Origin: Eucommia ulmoides
Taxonomy: Eukaryota > Streptophyta > Magnoliopsida > Garryales > Eucommiaceae
Direction: 5' to 3'
DNA length: 64,000 nucleotides
Assembly: GCA_016647705.1 (NCBI GenBank)
Contig: CM028325.1
Coordinates: forward strand, 32,468,474 to 32,532,473
The notes under the pieces were generated by a model that was given only the letters and a program-made list of their open reading frames with translations, searched no databases and was not told the origin of the DNA. Positions 1 through 11,407 of the stretch are shown one piece after another. Position numbers and translations under genes: made by a program. Within the stretch, counting starts at the first letter, position 1; each line of letters begins with the position of its first letter.

Positions 1-800
1 TTACTCTTCTTGTCACGATTTGGGCGGTCGCGACGTAGGCCAAAAACCATGGCTCACATCCTCGCACTCCAACAGTTGCCCGATGAGTCATTGGGAGATT
101 ATGTGGAGAGGTTTTACAAAGAGATCATCGGATGTGATGAACTCAGTGACGTGGTCGCGATGAGCGCGTTCATCGATGGCCTGAAACATCGACGCCTCAT
201 GTATGACCTCTGTTCTAACCCGGCTCCTACCTTAGATGCTGCCCTAGAGAGAGGCACAAGGTTCCACAATGCGGATGAGCGGGAAGCAGCGAGGAAGGAC
301 CAAGGAGGCGGTCACAAGAAGAAAGGAAAGGCAGAAAAAGGGCCAAACAAACAACATGGGTCCAAAAGGTTGTAGGCGGAAGGGAGGCTGGGTCCGTTAC
401 CCAGAGATCGGAGACTGTTTCCATCCCGGGGGAATCTCCAGCAGAACTACACGCCTCTCACTGTCTCGGTGGCCACCGTCCTGGCCGAAAATGCAGGGAG
501 AGATTTTTTCCCTCCTCCTCCGCCACCCAACGGAAAATCGATGGGGAGGTCTATGGACAAGTATTGTGAGTTCCACAAGGACCGGGGACATTCCACCGAG
601 AATTGTTTCCGACTTCGGGAAGAAATTGGAGCCCTCATTAGCAGAGGGTACCTGGGACGTTACGTACGAAGGGACGCCCGAGCTCCCAAAGCGGAAAAGC
701 GCGATCCCCGCGAAGAACACAGGGGCCGTAGAAGAAGAAGAAATAGAAGTCACTCCCCTCCTAGGTCGGATGCAGGGAAGGGTGATGACGAGCACAGGAT
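1..800 (+). mobile_element. Tat element: gag C-terminal region
   Basis: The start of the window encodes the end of a plant retrotransposon gag domain (LPDESLGDYVERFYKEI and similar), followed by a basic stretch. Next comes a zinc-finger-like motif of form C-x2-H-x4-H-x4-C (CEFHKDRGHSTENC), typical of Tat gag. It would make the capsid-like particle protein. The N-terminal half lies outside the window and the region is not intact. Confidence 0.85.
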
Positions 801-899
801 TAACGACGAAATTAACGTCATCCACGGGGGATTAGGCCTTGGGGGAGAGACCCACTCCTCCAAGAAGAGGTACGAGCACAAAGCCAAAAGGAAGGCGAG

Positions 900-1400
900 C
901 AAAGACGTCTTCGTGGTCAGCGCGGTGGATGCAGAGGAACACAACGTTATTTCGTTTAGTGAGGCAGACCTTCGGGACGTCCACGTACCCCACGATGATG
1001 CCCTTGTCATCATGGCAATCATCCACCACTACAAGATGGGACGAATCCTGGTCGACGGTGGTAGCTCCGCTGATATTATCTTCAAATGGGCATTCGAAAA
1101 GATGAGTGTAGATCCCAGCATAATAAAACCATCGACAGCCCCCCTCGTCGGTTTCGGGGGGGACGTTGTGAACGCCGCCGGGTGGGTCTCACTTCCTGTG
1201 ACAGTCGGGGCCCATCCACGGACCTCCACTGTATGGACCAGATTTTTGATCGTGGACAGGCCCTCGCCCTATAACGCAATCATGGGCCGACCTACAGTGG
1301 CTGCCCTTAAAGCTGTCTGTTCCCCATACCACCAGGCGATGAAGTTCCCCACTGAAGGAGGTGTGGGAATTGTGAGGGGTGACCAGGAATCTTCCCGGTC
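900..1400 (+). mobile_element. Tat element: aspartic protease region
   Basis: The translation carries the retropepsin-type active-site signature VDGGSSADII, followed by the flap and C-terminal part with YNAIMGRP. In plant Tat elements this domain processes the Gag-Pol polyprotein. It lies directly before the reverse transcriptase region, in the expected order. Confidence 0.88.
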
Positions 1401-1449
1401 TTGTGCGCGGAGGGCGTTGGAGAGGAAGAAATAGCAATCACAGGTGGAG

Positions 1450-2970
1450 CCAGAGCTCGGAGATTCCGAACTCATGGCTTTGGGCCGAGGGCTGGAGCCT
1501 GTGCCTATCGACGATCCTAGAGAGGAGGAGGCTGGTCCCCGACCTCATGAGGAACTGGAAGAGGTTTCCATACACCCAACCATCGGAGAGCGAACTGTCA
1601 GGATTGGTTCTCGTCTCCTGTCCGAACAGAGGGACGAACTCATCCAACTGCTCCGACGCAATTACGACATCTTCGCCTGGACCCATGACGAGCTGCCAGG
1701 CGTTGATCCGAACGTGGCGATGCACCGCCTCCATGCTGATCCACACCATCCTCCCGTACGGCAAAAGCGACGAAAATTTCATCCGGAACGTCAGAAATTA
1801 ATTGAAGCTGAGATGGATAAATTGATCAGTTCTGGTGTTGTTGAAGAGGTCAAATTCCCGGACTGGTTGGCAAATGTGGTCCTGGCCCCCAAGGCTGGCA
1901 ACAAGTGGCGCCTTTGTGTTGATTTCAAAGATCTGAATAAAGCTTGCCCGAAGGACTTCTTCCCTCTGCCCAGGATTGACATCGTCATCGACGCCACTGC
2001 GGGACATGAGCGCCTAAGTTTCCTTGACGTTTATGCTGGGTACAATCAAATTCCATTATTCCCCCCCGATAAGAGCAAAACGTCGTTCATCACCGATAGG
2101 GGTACATACTGCTACAAAGTAATGCCGTTCGGTTTACGCAACGCCGGAGCCACTTATCAACGGTTGGTGAACAAAATGTTCAAGGAGGAAATTGGACGGA
2201 CTATGGAGGTTTACATTGATGACATGTTGGTCAAAAGCGTAAGAGCCCTTGACCACACACAACATCTCCACGACTACTTTGAGAAACTCCGGGTCCACCG
2301 CATGAAGCTCAACCCAAACAAATGTATCTTTGGGGTCTCTGCAGGGAAGTTCCTGGGGTACATGGTCTCCCAGCGCGGCATCGATGCCAACCCCGACCAA
2401 CTACATGCAATCCTTGGAATGGCCTCCCCTAGGAACAAGAAGGAGGTACAGATGTTGACGGGGAGACTCGCCGCACTCAACCGCTTTATATCCCGAGCAT
2501 CAGAAAAGTGTTTGCCGTTCTTCAAAGTGCTAAGGGGCAGCGGCAGTTTTGGGTGGACGGACGAGTGCGAGTCAGCTTTCCAAGCACTCATGAACTATTT
2601 GTCCTCTGCTCCCCTACTCAGCACACCCAAGGAGGGGGAGACCCTTTACCTGTATATCGCCGCGTCTGAGACAGCGGTGAGTGCCGCTCTTGTGAGGGAT
2701 GGCACCGGGGTCCAGCATCCGGTCTTTTACTCTAGCAGGGTCCTCTCGAACGCCGAAACAAGGTACACTAGGTTCGAGAAACTGGCGTACGCTCTACTAG
2801 TGGCCTCCCAAAAATTGAAACAATATTTCCAAGCACACCAGATCGTTGTCCTCACGGATCAGCCAATAAGACAAATCTTACATTCACTAGACATCTCGGG
2901 GCGATTGATGAAGTATAGCCTCGAGCTGGGTCAGTTTCATATTGAGTACCGCCCTAGGACGGCCATTAAG
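1450..2970 (+). mobile_element. Tat element: reverse transcriptase and RNase H
   Basis: RT motifs are clear: the WRLCVDFKDLNKACPKD region, MPFGLRNAGATYQ, and the catalytic YIDDMLVKS box. The gypsy-type RNase H follows, with APLLSTP, YLYIAASETAVSAAL and FEKLAYALL. The stretch from PFFKVLRG to KYSLELGQFHIEYRPR matches the usual end of plant gypsy RT-RH. The domain is long and well kept. Confidence 0.95.
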
Positions 2971-3099
2971 GGTTAAGTCCTAGCCGATTTCATCGCCGAG
3001 CTCACATTTCCTAAAGATCCCGATCCGCCCACTGATCAACCCGAAGCGAGAAGGGCGGGAGAGGGGGAGCTGCAGAAGAAATCCGGCCCGGATAACGGT

Positions 3100-3500
3100 C
3101 TGATGACATGGAAGCTGTTCACCGATGGATCGTCCAACACCAATGGTTGTGGGGCAGGAATGGTGCTCGTTGCCCCAAGCAACGAAGAAGTTGAGTATGC
3201 CCTGAGACTGGGGTTTAGAGCAACTAATAACGAGGCCGAGTACGAGGCTCTGCTTGCTGGGCTTCGTATGGCCAGGGAATTTAATGTGACGACGCTGTCC
3301 GTCTTTTGTGACTCGCAACTGGTTGTCAGCCAGGTCAATGGGGATTACTTGGCAAAAGACACTAGCATGACTGCGTATCTTGAGAGAGTCAAAACGCTGA
3401 TGAAGGAGTTCGAAGGAATCAATGTATCCAAAATACCGCGCGAGGAGAACCGGCATGCCGATGCCTTGGCAAACCTTGCTTCGGCAGTAGCATCAACCTT
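3100..3500 (+). mobile_element. Tat element: second, archaic-type RNase H
   Basis: This domain starts with WKLFTDGSSNTNGCGAG, continues with NNEAEYEALLAGLRMA and FCDSQLVVSQV, and ends near RHADALANLAS. These are the D, E, D and D blocks of an RNase HI of cellular type. A second RNase H of this kind placed between the retroviral RNase H and integrase is known from Tat/Ogre/Retand elements, and it is the main reason for the lineage call. Confidence 0.92.
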
Positions 3501-3599
3501 GAAGCGAAGTGTGCCAGTTGAATATCTCGATATTCCGAGCACAACAACGTCTGATCATATAGCTCCGATCTGTGAGCTCAATGACCGTCCCACTTGGAT

Positions 3600-4850
3600 G
3601 GATCCCATCCGTAAGTACCTGGAAGACGGAACGCTCCCCGACGAGCGCAACAAAACAAGAAGGATACGATACAGATCAGCCCGATATTGCATTCTGGACG
3701 GAGTACTGTATCGGCGCTCCTTCTCTGGGCCATACTCACGGTGTTTGCGGCCGGAAGAGGCCGACTACGTAATGAGGGAGACCCATGAGGGAATCTGTGG
3801 CAACCACTTGGGGGGCAGAGCCTTGGCGGGCAAACTCCTCCGCCAAGGATATTTCTGGCCCAAAATGTTGGAAGATGCGAGTAAGTTCGTTAAAAAATGC
3901 GATAAGTGCCAACGCTTCGGTCCCCACCCTCATCTACCTCCAACGGCCATGGTGCCCATGGCAAGTCCGTGGCCCTTTGCCCAGTGGGGAATCGATTTGT
4001 TAGGCCCTTTTCCGCAGGCCACTGGTCAACGAAAGTTCCTCGTGGTCGCCATTGACTACTTCACCAAGTGGGTGGAAGCCGAACCACTAGCCTGCATTAC
4101 CAAGGAAAGAATCAGGGACTTTGTCTGGAAGTCCATGGTGTGCCGATTCGGGATCCCGAGGGTGATCGTGTCCGACAACGGCACTCAATTTGACAACGAC
4201 TTGTTTACGTCTTTCTGTTCCGGCTTGGGAATCCGAACGCACTTTGCGTCCCCTGGCCATCCCCAAGCTAATGGACAGGTAGAAGTCACGAATCGGACGG
4301 TCCTACATGGTTTAAAGACCAGGCTCGACAAAGCCAAATGGAGATGGGTGGAGGAACTTTACCCTGTCCTTTGGGCCTACCACACCACCTCCCGGACCCC
4401 GACTGGCGAGACACCGTTCGCAATGACATTCGGATCCGAATCCGTAATTCCTACGGAAATTGGATTACCAACCTTTCGTACATCATCTAGTGGGCAGGAC
4501 CAGCAGACGAACGACGCAATGCTGGCCCTTAACCTGGACCTTTTAGAAGAACGGCGGGAGAACGCTCGAGTACGCCAGGCGGCATACCAGCAACGGGCAA
4601 CTCGATACTATGACAGAAGGGTACGACCACGACATTTTGACGTGGGAGACTTAGTCCTCAGAAAGGTGACCCTCGCGACAAAGGAGCCAAACGCAGGAAA
4701 GTTGGCCGCCAGCTGGGAGGGACCTTATCGCGTGGTAGGAGTTGCAAGGCCGGGTGCGTATGAACTCGAAACTGAGGAAGGCGTTCCGCTGCGACACCCA
4801 TGGAACGCTGACCATCTCAAGCAATACCACTATCAAACAGGGGTCATTTT
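3600..4850 (+). mobile_element. Tat element: integrase
   Basis: An HHCC zinc finger is visible (HEGICGNHLGGRALA then CDKCQRF). The rve catalytic core follows, with WGIDLLGPFP, SDNGTQF and a GQVEVTNRTV segment carrying the D, D and E residues. The C-terminal part has the GPYRVV and HPWNADHLKQYH blocks usual for plant gypsy integrase. No chromodomain is seen, as expected for Tat. The coding region ends just before an A-rich untranslated stretch. Confidence 0.93.
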
Positions 4851-4854
4851 GTAA

Positions 4855-5293
4855 TCTCTCATCTGTTTACCACTAAGTATCAAATATTTTGTTATTAATA
4901 TGACGACTTTGATTACTTAAACGGACCTTCCAGTACACTAGGGTGCTCTTATTGCCGGCTGGGGGAGCAGGGTGGTTGCAAACACAACAGTTAATTACTC
5001 ATGAGGTACCATAACATCCTTACGGTTAGAAGCGTTGAGAACTAAGATCCGTTAGAGCTTGACACGCATGCAGAAAGGAGGGGGTTGTATTCTATTTCTT
5101 CAAAAAAAAACAATTGTATTGTATTCCATTTCTTCAAAAAATCATCAAGGGCTTTACATCGGTGGGGTTCCAACCCATATTTCAAAAAAAAAAAAAAAGA
5201 GAGAGAAGTGTACATACAAAGGCAGTTTAGCAAAAATAAAAAAAAAAACCCACAAAATTTTTCTAAGTCTTCAAAAAAGGCCTAGGTAAAGAT
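4855..5293. other. Spacer between pol and the antisense region of the Tat element
   Basis: This non-coding stretch holds several A-runs and a short duplicated segment (ATTCTATTTCTTCAAAAAA-like, near 5090 and 5125). The short reading frames here are low-complexity and I do not accept them as genes. It separates the integrase on the + strand from the 3' end of the antisense region on the - strand. Confidence 0.6.
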
Positions 5294-7836
5294 CTATTCC
5301 TCCCCAGAAGCACCGTCGACGCCCACGACGTCTACATTGGTGTCTTCCTCGGCCTCAGCCTCAGCCTCCTCGTTGCCAGCACCTTCAGCACCAGCTTCGC
5401 GTGCTGGACTCTCAGCCTCCCTTGCAACAGGCTGCTCCGCCGCTAGCCCAACCTGCTGGGTAAATTCCATCCCAACACCCGAACTGTCAAATTCTGGGTA
5501 GTGGCGCTGGAGGTAGAGGATCGTGGCCTGGTGCCTGTCTTCCACGAATTCGGCAGCAAGCTCGTACTTCAAATTTTCGAATTCCTCGCTGGCTTTATAG
5601 CCCTCAATAGCTTCCTGCTCCGCCCGACGGATGGCCTTTCCCCTCTGCTGCTCTTCCTTTTTCAGTCTCCTCTCCAGCTCTTCCACTCTCTTCTCCAGCT
5701 GCACCTTCTGCCTCTCAGCGTCATCCCGCTCTTGGGTTACGAGGACGTGCCTGGATTGTAGGCCCTGATGAGCTTGGGCGGCAAGCTGGAGGTCATCCGT
5801 CAGACGGTTCACCTTGGCCTCAGCAGCATTCTTCTCTGACCTCAGCATGGCCTCCTCTATGGCACTCTCCGATATCCGGTCAAAAACCACGGACATTCGA
5901 AGCATGCCCTGCGAAAAACAAACAAAAAACAATGTTATCATACTTAGCAACATTTAGCCACAAAATGCCGAGCAAAGAAGTGCAAGGGTGAGAATGCGTT
6001 ATCGCCAGTTGGTCGCAGATGGCCTGACGCATCAGGTTGCCAGTGCTCTCCTCCTCCATCAATGTTTTGTCGTTGGGCGGCGTCATGCGGCGGAGATAGC
6101 CCGGCATCACCTCTGGGCTCTTCAGCAGAGCACGGTCAGCCGGCAGCCCGGTGTTCGCCACCCCAAAGAAGGATCTGTCAACAGTCAGCTCGGATGATGC
6201 CCCGGGCACAAACTTCGCCCTCTTCGAGGACTTGTGCTTTTTATGCCTCCCCTCGTGGGTTTTTCTCTTCCCCTTGTCCGAATGGAGGGGAGAAGAGTCG
6301 CCGCTCAAATTCTGCACGGATTGCCGAGACCCGAATTTCGATTAGGGCGTGTCTCGGATCACAACGCTTGGCAGGGCAGGGGAGTGACTGCGGGCTGGCG
6401 TCCCGAGGGGTTGGGCGGATTCCTTCTCTACTTTTTCCACCCCGGCCGCTTCCTTTGCCTTCTTCTTCTCCAGCAGCATACGAACTGCCATTGCCTTATC
6501 CATAGCTGCAATATTTAATAAGATTTTTAGATATTCTTCCATCCAGGCCGGCAGCATCCGGTCCTATACAGGGATATCTGCATGAATCGAGCGCAGCACA
6601 CATAAAGATTACCAAGTACGCGCAATTGACATAGCAGGAAAGTCCTTACCGTTGTCTGAGTCGAGAAAGAAATCTGGTGAGGTGGAGACGTCCGGTGGAG
6701 AAAACCAGAAAGCTGAGAATAGCTGCGACGCGATCAAGGTGTTTACGTCCTTGAAGGTAATCCTCAACACCTTGTCTCTCTGCTCGCAAATCAATTGGCC
6801 CAGCTCTGGTCTTTTCTTCTTGGGCGTCTCTTTAGCTGCAGGAAGTCACGGAAACAAATGTATCAGTGCATAGACCATACTGAAAACCCCCAACCGAACC
6901 CTCCCCTTACGGGGTCCCAGCCTTACCAACTCTTCCCCATTCCATCTGGAGAGGGTATCTTCCTTCTTCTTCCAGGCCGGCCTGCCAACCGCTCCCCTCG
7001 ATATAGAAGAACTGGGGCTTCCATCGGTGAATGGAAGAGTCCAGGTCCTTCAAGAAAGTCGACCTGGACGAAATGTAACACCACCCAGCGCCCCGAGGGA
7101 GTGGCTTAAGGAAGAATAGAGCCTTGAAGAGATCAATGCTCGACTCGAGTCCCTCGGCCTGGAAGATGATGTACGAAGCCACCAGGGCTCTAATACCGTT
7201 CGGAGCAATTTGTGATGGACACAAATGATACTCCTCACAGACAGCCCTGACCCACCAGTGGAGGGGAAACCGAAGACCAGCCTCCAGCTGTTTCCTGTAA
7301 ACTGTCATAAACCCAGCTGGTGGCATACAAGCCCGGTCGTCGGGCCCAGGAACAAGTGTCGTGACCTCCTCCGGAATGAAGAACTCACTCCGACAGGAGA
7401 GCACGGCTTCCTCGTTCATGGTTGTTTTAATTTTCCAAACCGGACTCGAGGGCAGGACCTTTACAAACAACTTCTCCGGCCCGGCATTGTGCACCTCGTT
7501 TTCACGAAGCAACTGGGGAATGGAGACGCCGGTGTGGATCTCCACCACCGTGACGGGTTCGGGAGGGACCCCGACCCCAGTGTCAAGTGATGTGGAGGCC
7601 CCACCACTCTTGTCGGCACGACTCACCACGAAGGCACGGTCCTCCAGGCATGACTGGATAGCACCGCTCGTTTCGTGGATCCTCGCCATAGCACTCGAGG
7701 AGGCGTCTCCCGGAGCGGGGCGCCTCTCCACCCTAAACTGAGGGGAGCTAGCGGACGACCGGTCCGAGGAGCCGGACTCCGATCCGTCGGAAGAACCAGA
7801 AGAGGAAAACGAGGAGTACGAAGGGGTTCCCGACAT
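5294..7836 (-). mobile_element. Tat element: antisense extra ORF region (putative gypsy-type transposon protein, coiled coil)
   Basis: On the strand opposite gag-pol lies gene-like coding sequence. The upstream part begins MSGTPSYSSFSSSGSS and carries a conserved block (GIRALVASYIIFQAEGLE, FFLKPLPRGAGWCYISSR) that I recognise as the plant 'putative gypsy type transposon' domain (Transposase_28-like). A lysine/arginine-rich nuclear-signal-like stretch (KRKTHEGRHKKHKSSKRAK) follows, then a long coiled coil rich in E, R, K and Q, and an acidic tail. The coding pieces are separated by intron-like stretches; I cannot tell splicing from decay in every case. Antisense extra ORFs at this place are known in Tat-lineage elements. 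The function is unknown. Confidence 0.75.
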
Positions 7837-7940
7837 TCTGTTTGGACACAAGGAAGCCGAGAAAACCAAAACAGAGTACCAATACCGGGGAGGCAGACGG
7901 GGTTCTGGACTTTTCGCAAAGGTAAAATGAATGGTAGAGG

Positions 7941-7957
7941 CCACCATTTATAAAAGC
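7941..7957 (-). promoter_or_regulatory. TATA-like box for the antisense ORF
   Basis: Read on the - strand, the sequence CTTTTATAAATGG lies about 110 bases upstream of the MSGTPSYSS start codon at 7836. That is a normal distance for a plant TATA box plus a short leader. It suggests that the antisense region has its own promoter. This is inference from sequence only. Confidence 0.45.
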
Positions 7958-8104
7958 CAAAGGTGCCCAGATGAAAGGTCGCAAAGGCCAACGGCTGGGG
8001 ACGCCTTGGTTTGCACGCCCCTGCCACGTGGCACCCATCTAACGATGGTGGAGTGACCTATCACCCCACTCAGCAGATGGGGCACGTGTGCCGCGTTCTG
8101 TCAC

Positions 8105-9835
8105 GTGGGAAGGGGAAGGCTCTCAAACTTCCCACCCTGAAAATTTTCTAAGGCATGGAAATGGCCGAGCTCACGACCCTACGGGCTCTCAGCTCGGACA
8201 AAATTCAAAAGGGGAAGGCTCTCAAACTTTCCACCCTGAAAATTTTCATGGCTGAGCTCACGACCCTACGGGCTCTCAGCTCGGACATATTCAAAAGGGG
8301 AAAGGCTCTCAAACTTCCCACCCTGAAAATTTTCTAAGGCATGGACATGGCCGAGCTCACGACCCTACAGGCTCTCAGCTCGGACATATTCAAAAGGGGG
8401 AAGGCTCTCAAACTTCCCACCCTGAAAATTTTCTAAGACATGGAAATGGCCGACCTCACGACCCTACGGGCTCTCAGCTCGGACAAAATTCAAAAGGGGA
8501 AGGCTCTCAAACTTCCCACCCTGAAAATTTTCTAAGGCATGGACATGACCGAGCTCACGATCCTACGGGCTCTCAGCTCGGACAAAATTCAAAAGGGGAA
8601 GGCTCTCAAACTTCCCACCCTGAAAATTTTCTAAGGCATGGACATGGCCGAGCTCACGACCCTACGGGCTCTCAGCTCGGACAAAATTCAAAAGGGGAAG
8701 GCTCTCAAACTTCCCACCCTGAAAATTTTCTAAGGCATGGAAATGGCCGAGCTCACGACCCTACGGGCTCTCAGCTCGGACAAAATTCAAAAGGGGAAGG
8801 CTCTCAAACTTCCCACCCTGAAAATTTTCTAAGGCATGGACATGGCCGAGCTCACGACCCTACGGGCTCTCAGCTCGGACATATTCAAAATGGGGAAGGC
8901 TCTCAAACTTCCCACCCTGAAAATTTTCTAAGGCATGGAAATGGCCGAGCTCACGACCCTACGGGCTCTCAGCTCGGACAAAATTCAAAAGGGGAAGGCT
9001 CTCAAACTTCCCACCCTGAAAATTTTTTAAGGCATGGACATGGCCGAGCTCACGACCCTACGGGCTCTCAACTCGGACAAAATTCAAAAGGGGAAGGCTC
9101 TCAAACTTCCCACCCTGAAAATTTTCTAAGGCATGGAAATGGCCGAGCTCACGACCCTACGGGCTCTCAGCTCGGACAAAATTCAAAAGGGGAAGGCTCT
9201 CAAACTTCCCACCCTGAAAATTTTCTTATGCATGGACATGGCCGAGCTCACGACTCTACGGGCTCTCAGCTCGGACATATTCAAAAGGGGGAAGGTTCTC
9301 AAACTTCCCACCCTGAAAATTTTCTAAGGCATGGAAATGGCCGAGCTCACGACCCTACGCGCTCTCCGCTCGGACAAAATTCAAAAGGAGAAGGCTCTCA
9401 AACTTCCCACCCTGAAAATTTTCTAAGGCATGGACATGGCCGAGCTCACGACCCTACGGGCTCTCAGCTCGGACACAATTCAAAAGGGGAAGGCTCTCAA
9501 ACTTCCCACCCTAAAAATTTTCTAAGGCATGGAAATGGCCGAGCTCACGACCCTACAGGCTCTCAGCTCGGACAAAATTCAAAAGGGGAAGGCTCTCAAA
9601 CTTCCCACCCTGAAAATTTTCTAAGGCATGGACATGGCCGAGCTCACGACCCTACGGGCTCTCAGCTCGGACAAAATTCAAAAGGGGAAGGCTCTCAAAC
9701 TTCCCACCCTGAAAATTTTCTAAGGCATGGGAATGGCCGAGCTCACGACCATACGGGCTCTCAGCTCGGACAACATCCTAAGAGGGAAGCCTCTCCACCT
9801 TCCCACACTCAAACAGTCAGAGGCCGTGACACTGG
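8105..9835 (+). repeat. Tandem array of about 98 bp units in the Tat 3' untranslated region
   Basis: About 17 head-to-tail copies of a unit run through the region. Each contains GGAAGGCTCTCAAACTTCCC, CCTGAAAATTTTCTAAGGCA and GAGCTCACGACCCTACGGGC. The period is about 98-99 bp, with one short unit near 8250. The last copy, at about 9727-9835, is strongly diverged and runs into a poly-A tract. Units alternate between CATGGAAATGG and CATGGACATGG over most of the array, which points to dimer-wise amplification. Tandem repeats in the 3' UTR of Tat/Ogre elements are known and can seed satellites. Long open frames across the array are side effects of the period. Confidence 0.95.
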
Positions 9836-9877
9836 CCGGACTCCCGACTTGTCGGACTGTCAGCTCGGCCAACTTCC

Positions 9878-9915
<38 letters not shown>

Positions 9916-10090
9916 TTCCCCAGCCTCTACTCTTTCCCTTTCGTTTTCCAGTCGCTTCTCCCTTCAGGGATCTGTGGAATCTCAGTATCACATTTTGACA
10001 CCGATATGCTCACCTCCTGCTCCATACATCCTCCTTCAAAATCCCGAGGCCATCACGTTTCACTCTTGCCCTCGGGACTTGGGGGGCAAC

Positions 10091-10767
10091 TGATATAGGT
10101 AAATCTGGTAAGGGACATCATGGGGTCAAAAGTTCACCCAATTATAGAAAAATGACCGAAACGGGGGCTAAAGAACCCCTCAGTACTGAGCTGAGGTGTC
10201 CCCTAGCCGAACTGAGGGTCGTCGTAGTGAAGAGATCAGGACTGAAGAGTTGAGGTCCGACCTCCCGAACTGACAATCTGTGGCACCCTTTACTCGCCAC
10301 CATAGCACTCGGGAGTTCGTCAGGCCGGTGTGAGGCCATGGCCCATGGGCCTCCAGTGATGGGCTCAAAAGCCAGCCCAAAGGATTAGAGGGTTGACCTG
10401 TCTGCTCATTGGTTGTCCAGCGGATTAGGCTAATTAACCTGAGTTCCTCTCCCCTAAATTCGCGGCACTAATCAAGTGCTGGCGCCTATAAATACACTGG
10501 GGCATCCACTGCCCAAAGGTACGTGACTACTACTGAATTCAATCTATACTTTTAGCCCTCCACTTCGGAATACTTATCCTCACGCCGGAGGGACTTACTG
10601 GGAACCACCCCAGTAGGTCTTTGTGCAGGTACTGTGTGCAGAAGATTGGAGCCCTGCTCGGAGCCCGTCACCACCCCTGAACTCAGTTTGCTGTTGTCTC
10701 ATCGGTCGCCCTTCACCTCAGGTATTCTTCCCGGACTATACTGTTGGCCAGCACCACTTTTTGGCAT

Positions 10768-10772
<5 letters not shown>
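10091..10772 (+). mobile_element. Tat element: 3' LTR
   Basis: The LTR starts TGATATAGGT directly after a G-rich polypurine-like tract (CTTGGGGGGCAAC) and ends GGCATCAACA. It is therefore flanked by TG and CA and is about 682 bp long. It contains a clear TATA box and a downstream CCGGAGGGACTTACTGGGAA segment typical of Tat/Athila-like LTRs. The 5' partner is outside the window. Confidence 0.85.
10487..10494 (+). promoter_or_regulatory. TATA box of the Tat LTR
   Basis: TATAAATA sits in the second half of the LTR, about 280 bases before its end. This is the usual position of the LTR promoter that starts the genomic RNA. Confidence 0.7.

Positions 10773-10838
<66 letters not shown>
10773..10838. 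repeat. (AT)n microsatellite
   Basis: A run of more than 30 AT dinucleotides touches the right end of the Tat LTR. Such runs are common integration targets and also hide the target-site duplication. Confidence 0.95.
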
Positions 10839-10842
<4 letters not shown>

Positions 10843-11100
10843 TTGTGATGCTACTGAAAAAATATCAAACTTTTTAGTTACATATCAGAGACATGTAACT
10901 AAAAAATTACATATTATTAAAATATGTAACTGAAAAATATCAAACTTTTTAATTACAGACATATAACTAAAAAGTTACATATTATTAGAATATGTAACTG
11001 AAAAAAAAAAAAAAGAAAAAAAAAAGAAGAAAAAAGTAGTTACCTGTAACTAATACAGTGATATTACACAGAAAATAGTTACATCTAACTAACGCATGAT
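10839..11100. repeat. GTTACAT/ATGTAAC inverted-repeat block
   Basis: Several alternating copies of ATATGTAACTGAAAAATATC and TTTTTAGTTACATATCAGAG-like words form short hairpins, for example around ACATATTATTAAAATATGT. A closely similar block occurs near 62730-63440. It looks like part of a dispersed AT-rich repeat, probably a MITE-like element. I see no coding capacity. Confidence 0.6.
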
Positions 11101-11407
11101 TATCACATGAGTAAGGTTTCCGCGTTTTTAAAAGAGATGAGACTAAATCAATTTTTTTTATCACATATATATAGGACTTTTGACCAATTATTTAAGAATC
11201 TCCTACCACTGTCGCTAAATAAAATACCCAAACGTAGACTCTGTCCATCACTCAATTAGTTACGACCTCAGAGCCGCACACCGATAGACTCGCTTTCCGA
11301 TCTTGCTTTCCGGCTCCCAAGGATTCCCCTCAACTCTTTTCCCAAATCACGGTCGATTTCCGCCCGGTGACGGCCCGCCGGAAAAAATCTGTGCCGATTG
11401 GATCCGG
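11101..11407 (+). promoter_or_regulatory. Promoter and 5' leader region of the sterol C-5 desaturase gene
   Basis: This is the stretch between the repeat block and the STE1 start codon. It contains a CACATATATATAGG TATA-like segment near 11163 and a GC-richer leader from about 11270. No upstream in-frame ATG precedes the chosen start. The exact transcription start cannot be read. Confidence 0.4.

Larger units (their letters stand above)
1..10772 (+). mobile_element. Tat/Retand-type Ty3/gypsy LTR retrotransposon fossil, 5' end outside window
   Basis: In order I see the C-terminal part of gag, a protease, RT with RNase H, a second RNase H, integrase, an antisense reading region, a tandem-repeat 3' untranslated region and a 3' LTR. 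The second RNase H before integrase, the antisense ORF and the repeat-rich 3' UTR are together diagnostic of the Tat lineage of plant gypsy elements (family knowledge). The 5' LTR lies left of the window, so LTR divergence cannot be used for dating. gag-pol is broken at about three places but otherwise well preserved, so the copy is probably fairly young. The right end abuts an (AT)n microsatellite. Confidence 0.93.

Noticed and set aside
8105-9835. CRISPR-like regular repeats
   Set aside because: The units are head-to-tail with no unique spacers, inside a plant retrotransposon 3' UTR.
9228-9998. 256-aa open frame across the tandem array, with repeated GHGRAHDPTGSQLG
   Set aside because: It is a by-product of the repeat period crossing the array in an open frame. 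It ends in a poly-lysine from the poly-A tract, and the same array is read open in other frames too.
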